In this document: positions 22,811 to 28,848 of the stretch, in pieces | Layout of the letters: the number at the start of each line of letters is the position of its first letter | Numbering within the stretch: the stretch's first letter is position 1 | DNA from: Acanthaster planci | Taxonomy: Eukaryota; Echinodermata; Asteroidea; Valvatida; Acanthasteridae | NCBI RefSeq assembly: GCF_001949145.1 | Contig: NW_019091450.1 | Span: forward strand, 619,207 to 648,054 | Reading direction: 5' to 3' | DNA length: 28,848 nucleotides | Notes under the pieces: model-generated | The model's database searches: none | Told to the model about the DNA's origin: nothing | What the model saw: the letters and a program-made list of their open reading frames with translations, nothing else | Translations under genes and position numbers: made by a program

Positions 22811-23806
22811 TCAGCCTTGCGCATTACAACCCAGAACTGTTTTTCCAAAGGATGGTTCTTCCATCGCTCTTAGATGGAAATGAGCAACGGCATTGACATT
22901 CGTCCAGTCTGCCGTTTTTAAGATTTCCTGCAGAGTTACCCCTTGGGCGAATGCTTTAGAAGTTGATGCACTGCGAAAAGCTGTGTGCGGAATAAATCGT
23001 AGCATCTATATGCCTGCTTACCGTAACACACACTTCATCCACCCAGCTAAGGTTGAGGACGTTACTGTCTTATTGCGGTGTTCTTGTTGACAGAAACAAT
23101 TTTGTCTCACTGCTTTGAACTCTAAGGTCATCTGTGTGGTGTAAATAGTCTTTTAGTAACTCACAACGTCATGTTCTCTTCAAATCTAGGAATAACTGTT
23201 TTGCTATGCCCTCTACCCTTCTTTGGGTAGGTACTTTTCAAGATGTCCATAATAGTTATGACACGAGCTTTCAAGGAAATTAAAATACCTCAAATCAAGA
23301 TACGGCAGAGTTTGCGAGCGTTTGGGCAGAGACAAGAGCCATTAAAGTTAAAGGCTTTTGGCGCAAACTGAAAAGTGTTAGTTCTGTGTTATCTGGCAAG
23401 GAACTGAAATAATCTACAACTGTGGAGACTTTCCACATCTTGGAATACTAAGGCATGGGTGGCGTTAAATTAAATACATGTACACGTTTAAGCAGTCTTA
23501 TCACCACCGGGTGTTGACCAGCAACATGACCCTCCGTTAATATTGTCGGTAATATAGACGAAAGCGCCGATCTGTGTTTATGGAGGCGTACGATTTCCCT
23601 TGTGAGTGCTCATGAGCTAGAAAAATGACTTCCGCTAAATCGGGAGAGAATAGATCAGTTTGTTGTGAACAACACCAATTAGCCCCACAGTTCCATGCTG
23701 ACACGTACTGTTTTTCAGTACGCATCCTCCATGATCTGGCAAGGAGAGTGGAACCGTCTGCCGATGAAATGCCTCTTGTTTGCCAGCGTTGCTTGAGATG
23801 AGCCAC
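22811..23806 (-). pseudogene. DIRS tyrosine recombinase remnant
   Basis: The N-terminal part (about 23537-23790) reads LLARSWRMRTEKQYVSAW..W..W and SPDLAEVIFLAHE...GKSYASINT, the core-binding region typical of DIRS recombinases. The middle is broken by stops but keeps an AQTLANSA segment near 23320. The C-terminal part (22811-23005) reads PHTAFRSASTSKA...GVTLQEILKTADW, the His/Arg box plus the ADW motif. The usual H-x-x-R appears as H-x-x-x-R. At least several stops and frame changes separate the parts, so no active recombinase can be made. Confidence 0.82.
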
Positions 23807-24122
23807 GCGCTAAACGTAGGTTCAGTACTTGGGGTTGGAACTGGTGCGGGGGTAGCTGACATTCCGGTGGTAGGATGAGTGGGCGAGCGATCAACATCTG
23901 AAGCAACTGGGGGAACAAGGGTTGGGCTCCCCAGATTGGAGCAATGACAAGGCATACCCGTGCCATGTCTGCGGCTATCTTGTCTAAAATTCTAGGAGGA
24001 AAGGAGGAAATATGGTATCATATTCGCCTCTGACAATTAAAAAGAATCATCTCTCCATGCATGGGGATTTGCTTTCCAGGAAACACTAGTGTTCTAGTTT
24101 ATGATTGGTGTGTGAAGCAAAT
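23715..24122 (-). pseudogene. DIRS methyltransferase-like (MT) region remnant
   Basis: It follows the RNase H end IRPHIDL. Fragments read SWKANPHAW, then FPPRILDKIAADMARVCLVIAPIWGAQ continuing PLFPQLL, in more than one frame. The FPP..L..KI..D.A....IAP.W..Q.WFP.L signature is found between RNase H and recombinase in DIRS1-like elements. The last part (23715-23966) is open for 83 codons. Confidence 0.7.
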
Positions 24123-24560
24123 TTAAAGATCAATATGGGGTCTGATTGTTTTCTGAACAATAGCAGCAAATATGTCCGACTGCATGCTCATTTCTTTATT
24201 GAGTCCTTTACAAGAAAGAGAACCTGCCAGAAAGTTACCTACGCCCGCTTTTCTTTCGGCACCCCACTCAAATATAGATAATGTGATGCCATTCAAGGGG
24301 CTTACAGATCCTCCCATGTTAGAAAGGTATTAAACTGTTGACTTGATCAGGATGTGAACTGCATTGAGACTACTGCATGCAGAGCACAGTGCTTTGTATA
24401 TTGCAGTTAATTCCAGCCTGTTGATTTGGAAATCTTGCTCGGAAGCTGTCCACTTACCCTGTGCAAATGAACCGTCTATTTCGCAGATAGCTCCTCAGCC
24501 TGTCTTGCTGGCATCTGCAGAAATAATCAAGTCAGTGAGAGGAATTTTGATAGCTGACTT
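24123..24560 (-). pseudogene. DIRS RNase H remnant
   Basis: The minus strand reads LIISADASKTG then a stop where the family has Trp, then GAICEIDGSFAQGKW, NRLELTAIYKAL, a segment HILIKS followed by a stop, then LSNMGGS..PLNGITLSIFEW and, at the end, SDIFAAIVQKTIRPHIDL. The catalytic Asp (ADAS) and Glu (RLEL) positions are present. The next Asp, usually in SDN, is lost. Two in-frame stops make it non-functional. Confidence 0.8.
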
Positions 24561-24709
24561 TTCATCCTTATGAGAGAGATTTAACCACCCATGGCGAAGC
24601 TTATAGCAATACCTCCATTAAAACTGCCTTGCTCTTTTGGAAGAGCATGAATCGTAGCATATTCCAGTTGGCGAAAATGTAACTTTCCTGTAGGAAAAGC
24701 GTCAAAAAT

Positions 24710-25560
24710 TTAAATGATCACGCCTGTGACTCTGACGAGATCGTGTATGGGGACAACATTTTTCGAGAGTAATCGATAAACTTCTGATTGTAACTTTGCA
24801 ATCTTCGATTCTGGAACCTTGAGGGTCATGGCAGTTGAATCGAATTCAAAGCCAAGATGAGATATGCTGGTTTGATAATTTAGGCAAGATTTCTTCGCAT
24901 TGATGATGAAACCCAACGATTCTAGTAAATGCACCAAAATATGGTATGTCTCAAACTTTGGTCAACTGAGGATGCCATGATTAGGATGTCGTCCAGGAAG
25001 ATAACCAGAGGAATTCCTTCACTTCTAGCCACGGCTAGGGCTGGTTTCATTATTTTGGTAAAAAATGCGAAGGGGCGGAACTTAGCCCAAGGGGTAAGCA
25101 AGTAATCGCAAAGCATTCATTTTCCCAATAAAGTGTCAGATAACCATGATTTTCTGAACAGATCGGTATTGAAAAATAAGCATCTTTCAGTTCAATTGAA
25201 GTGAGTAAATCATTGCTCTGCATAAGATTTTTGAAGCATTCGTACCGAACATATTTATTGAGATCTCTCAAATTTATAACAGGTCTCAGGCCTCTGGATT
25301 TCTTCGGAATAACAAAAACGTTTGACACAAACTTGCATTCAGAATGGTGGATGGCCCCTTTAGTTAGGAGAGCTTCAATTTCCTTGTGGATAATACACTT
25401 TTCCTCATTGGAAAAAGATATTTTGGGAGGCCTGCAAAGCTGAACAGGTTCTTCAACGAAATACTCTGACAACCAGAAATTGTCTGCAATATCCATCTGT
25501 CCGAAGTAATCTGGGACCAGTTATTTTGGAAATATGTCAAGTGTCCGGCAATCACTGGAC
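24710..25560 (-). pseudogene. DIRS reverse transcriptase remnant
   Basis: Readable in three frames. About 25490-25560 gives GHLTYFQNNWSQITSDRWIL, the pol N-terminus. 25050-25496 gives FSNEEKCIIHKEIEALLTKGAI, FVIPKKSRGLRPVINLRDLN, DAYFSIPI and CLPLGLSSAPSHF (fingers and palm). 24922-25116 gives the active site FLDDILIM (DD codons at 24988-24993). 24710-24937 gives GFIINAKKSCLN...HLGFEFDS. The conserved Asp residues of the palm survive, but at least three frameshifts (near 25490, 25050-25116 and 24922-24937) break it. Short plus-strand open frames over this region are shadows. Confidence 0.88.
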
Positions 25561-26690
25561 AATCAGATACTAAAGCAAGAAGAAGGTACCGAAACACATT
25601 TGGAAACACACGGCTTGATTCTGCCAGCCTGGATTGGGTATGCTTGCCCCAGTTACGTCCTCTGCGGTAACCGCCTGGGTTGTAAGTAGACGATGAGTGC
25701 CCGTAATTATAGCGGTCCCGACCATAATTTGATCGACCTTGGGGTAAACCTCGGAACTTGTGAGAGCATGGTTCAAAACGACGGCCTGTCCCTCTTCGTC
25801 TGCTGGCATCAGATGAAGCCAACTTCTGGCCAGCTTTATAAGCCTCGGATACTTGCTTCATAGTAGCATTTAGGTCCTCCCGAAACAACCGTTCAGAAAC
25901 TGGTATGGAGCGGGAGCACAAATCTGGGTACATTGGGTCATGGAGGAAGGAGGGGGTTCAGGCATGGTGTCAGCTCTTCTCTGTGTTTCATGCTGACCTG
26001 ATACGAGGCACTGCCTGCCAAAGTGATGCCATTGAGGGCTAGTCCTTTGGTTCTTTCAATCCGAAGCGGGGAACCGGACTTGGCTGATTCACGCAAATCC
26101 GTAAGGATACAAAAGTATGGCAACATGCCATTAATGACATGTATTTGTAATTGCTGAAAGGCCGCATCTTTAGACCTTGAGGGCGCCAGTATCGTTGCCC
26201 ACAAATCAAGCCTTGAGATTGACAGGGGGCCGACACGGCTGGTGTATTAGCCGGTGAGGCGTATTTTTCAGCAATGGTCCAGTAGACCTCCTTTTTTTAT
26301 TGGTAATGTAACTGCTTTAAAAGCTCTGTCGGCCAAACTAGCAAACACTTCTGGGCCCGAGGCCTCGGTGGTTTCGTACATATCTCCACAAGGAAGATTG
26401 TTAAACTCGCCCTGACCAGCGGCATGGGGAGAGCTGGCCGCCACATTATTAGCAAGCTCAAAGCTTTGCTTTGGGTCATAGCAGGCATCCTGCCGACCAA
26501 AAAAAAAAAATCATCTTCAAAGTATTCATGGGCGGGATCTTGGCCACTGTCAAAGCGGTATCGGGCTGTTCCTTCTTCTCTAGTAAGGTAGCTAAAATCT
26601 CTTGCATATTCGCAAAGGAGGAAGATCATAAAGGCTTTGTCTCCTGGGAATTAGTTGGAAGCTTCGCTTCTAAGCTTTCTTTGGTTTGAC
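25560..26690 (-). pseudogene. DIRS gag-like ORF remnant
   Basis: Pieces in different frames: TIAEKYASPANTPAV near 26240-26280, then ILAPSRSKDAAFQQLQ (26204 downward), then CLNPLLPP and, in another frame, LCSRSIPVSERLFREDL, as in DIRS gag proteins. An Arg/Gly/Tyr-rich tail at about 25640-25800 (RRRGTGRRF, YNPGGYRRGRN) is a likely nucleic-acid-binding region. An A-run at about 26500-26511 and several stops disrupt the upstream part. The true start is not identifiable. Confidence 0.7.
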
Positions 26691-26760
26691 TTCGATTCCC
26701 ATGGCCCTGGCCGAGTTGAATAAGCAAGTCAGACGGAGTCTGAAGATCTATATCTGAAGA

Positions 26761-26922
26761 TCCTGCCTTGGCTGATATACCGCGGCCGTACACATTGACT
26801 TATTTGAACATCGATGAAAGCTTTGAATGTATTGTGCCATCACAATGAAAGGAATGCAAATCCTCTAAAGACTTGCATGAACGTTATGTTATAGAATGGG
26901 GGGGGGGGTGCAATGTATTGTT
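26761..26922 (-). repeat. DIRS element inverted terminal repeat, 5' end copy
   Basis: It is inverted relative to 22343-22502: TCCTGCCTTGGCT..ATACC, CCGTACACATTGACTTATTT, GCTTTGAATGTATT, then CCATCAC, GAAAGGAATGC, CCTCTAAAGACTTG. The outermost ~69 bp match one half of the ICR. A run of 11 G (26898-26908) lies where the ICR has unrelated bases, and looks like a later expansion. Confidence 0.8.
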
Positions 26923-28848
26923 CACGTATGTTCACGCAGCACTGGCGGTGTATCAATTTATTTAATACATTGGATAGTATGGGACGGCGAATGACAGGGG
27001 TAGCCATAATCCGATCCTGTGTCCTGCGATACGGCTTCGAATTTTGATCAAAAGAGGTAGCGCTGGAGAGCCATAGCCAGTGTTCGATACTTGTGCATGC
27101 CGTAGTCTCACATCGCGTGTTGCCAACATAGAGTGCAATATAAACCGTTGAAAATAGGGGTTTTCCTGAAGATATAGGCCTACCCCACATATGTATTTGC
27201 AGTGGACGTTTGTAATGACACATACGATCAACCAAACGTGCAAAAGGTTTTTTAAAAGAGATATTGAGCCGTTTCATGCAACATCGTCATTAGAGTGAGT
27301 ATCGTTCCTCGACATATCAAACTGATTGCTGGGACAGAATAAAATCACGGCGAACCTGATTTTTAATTTCGTGAATCTAGCTTTAAAAACTTTTGCAATC
27401 TAGTGACCATCGGGATGGCCTTTAGTTCAACGCTGGTTTCATATCATGTGTTTCATATTCTTGTGAAAACCCCGACTGCAAGAATATCATGATTTTTTTT
27501 GCATGAAGAGAGGAAATAAACGAATTTTCACTGCTCGAAAAAGGCTACTGCATATTTAATTACACAAGATCCAAGCTCTCAGACTAAGTAACTCTTAAAT
27601 ACCGGAACTGAAATTCACTGCATTTAATATTTATATGCCGCATATAGTGTTGATACATGTAATTTAAAATATACCTTTTATCGATGTTTCATTTGAATCT
27701 TCTCCTTTTAAGCTATATTCCCTGAATTTTTTTATGTACATATATGTATTTTTTGTCTTGTATTTCCATTTCTAGTTTCTGTACCTTTTCTGTAACTGGC
27801 AATTTTCTTGCTGTTGGAAACGGTTAATAAATAAAGATCATTGACTCATAAAATAATCCATCCAACGTCTCGTTTCCATCACAAAGGCTCCCTGGCGTCC
27901 CAGTGTACACGCACGACCCTTAGCACTGAGCGAAACTCAACTGAGGAAGGAAAGATACGCGGGTTGGGGTGCCGCGTTGCGGGTGGTGGTGAGGCCCGAA
28001 TGTATGTACATGTACATGTACATGTAACTTCACTATATCTCAATGTGGAGACGATACACGTTGTGGGAATCCTATTTGATTTATTTTGTGTCCTCAGTGT
28101 AACGTACCTGTGTTTTGAGTGTCATTATATATCATGTTTTATTACCCTCCACTTCTGTGATTATATTTCGCCAATTTGTCACTCCAAAAGATCAGTTTTC
28201 AAAGTCTTTGTACGAGTTGGCTAAGACTGGCCAACAACATGTTGAACACCACAGGACAGTTAAGTTCACGAAAAACAAAATGTGCTCTCTCATCGCAGGG
28301 AGTGATCACGAGATCTCATAAAATACCTTTTTGTGTAACTTCCGTAATAAAAATGATTCAAATAAAAGTCAAAATCTTACAAACAGCTTGGCTATTTATT
28401 CCCAAAGGAATTCCAGAAGAAAGCATTCAATAAGGGCAACAACTGCGCATGAACACTTCGGGTGCACAGCCTAATAAAAACAACCGCGCAAGCACTAAAT
28501 TTGATGTTGTTGTCAGATCATATCAAGCACCAAGACGATGGCATGAATATTCAACTTCCTATACTGCAGTACGCAACGTTTTAGGAATGCAGATTACAAA
28601 TACTAACGAAAAATTGCGGCGATGATCATGGGGTACAAAGGGGGCTTATGGTTGCAAAACAGGTGATGAGTAGCAGGCGTGCGTTGCGCCTTTGCTGTGG
28701 ACATATCGGGCATGCCTGAAAGCGGTAATTGGCCAGATGTTATAGCCCGGGCAGTTCAAACTCCTTCTGTGACCTTCCTCCATGGATTTACTGTGTCCTC
28801 GATCCAAAGGAAATATGGCCTCCCATAGGGGTGCAGTCCACTAATTCC
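26923..28848. other. Intergenic stretch with no recognised gene
   Basis: No domain-bearing frame was found. Overlapping AATAAATAAA at 27826-27835 follows a T-rich stretch and could be the 3' end of a transcript or retroposon, but nothing upstream identifies one. A TACATGTACATG run lies at 28005-28026. Open frames at 26840-27277, 27841-28224 and 28115-28433 have no recognised domain. Confidence 0.4.

Larger units (their letters stand above)
22343..26922 (-). mobile_element. DIRS1-like tyrosine-recombinase retrotransposon, decayed, about 4.58 kb
   Basis: On the minus strand, remnants appear in the order gag, reverse transcriptase, RNase H, methyltransferase-like region and tyrosine recombinase, which defines DIRS retrotransposons. 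The termini are inverted repeats (26761-26922 and 22343-22502), and an internal complementary region lies at 22596-22716. This is the DIRS1 arrangement; Ngaro and PAT elements have split direct repeats instead. DIRS elements replicate through a circular intermediate and integrate with a recombinase, without an integrase or a target duplication. Every coding domain has stops or frame changes, so the copy is dead. It probably came from an active family, since domains remain readable. The outer borders are inferred from the inverted-repeat and ICR matches and may be off by some bases. Confidence 0.85.

Noticed and set aside
25201-25443. Plus-strand open frame of 80 codons
   Set aside because: It is a shadow of the DIRS reverse transcriptase on the minus strand.
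27826-27835. AATAAATAAA as the 3' end of a LINE or host gene
   Set aside because: No reverse transcriptase or other coding remnant lies upstream in this window. It is recorded only as a possibility.

Overview
This is animal nuclear DNA, most likely from a marine invertebrate deuterostome. The genes are split by GT-AG introns, there is no sign of operons, and about 25 kb is non-coding and rich in small inverted-repeat elements. Many palindromic TACATGTA and AGGCCT words and a CYP4 P450, a ubiquitin-L40 gene and a MEGF8-like exon fit an echinoderm or a relative. That species guess is an inference and is weak.

Layout. (1) 486-669, minus strand: first coding exon of a secreted or membrane CUB-domain protein resembling MEGF8. 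The rest of the gene runs off the left edge. (2) 706-8705: no recognisable gene. It holds a 295-bp TIR element with a second partial copy 4.5 kb away, two hairpin elements, an ~850-bp fold-back element and a nearly pure A/T tract. (3) 8706-11731, plus strand: a complete four-exon gene for the ubiquitin-ribosomal protein eL40 fusion (UBA52, 128 aa). Its second coding intron contains a 13-bp minisatellite of exactly 30 units. (4) 11817-14885: no gene, but a 213-bp hAT-type MITE with a near-perfect 8-bp target duplication and a 176-bp MITE flanked by TA. (5) 14886-20147, plus strand: a complete four-exon CYP4-family cytochrome P450 of 508 aa. All splice phases agree. The I-helix has Gly where most CYP4 enzymes have the Glu that bonds covalently to heme. 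(6) 20811-21300: an ACTTG-rich interspersed repeat. (7) 22343-26922, minus strand: a 4.58-kb decayed DIRS1-like tyrosine-recombinase retrotransposon. It has gag, reverse transcriptase, RNase H, a methyltransferase-like region and tyrosine recombinase in order, two ~160-bp inverted terminal repeats, and an internal region complementary to both outer ends. (8) 26923-28848: nothing recognisable except polyadenylation-type signals.

The three host genes look functionally unrelated: developmental cell-surface or signalling protein, ribosome and ubiquitin supply, and fatty-acid or xenobiotic oxidation. The most informative part of the window is the DIRS1-like element, because its complete terminal architecture can be read despite many frameshifts and stops.
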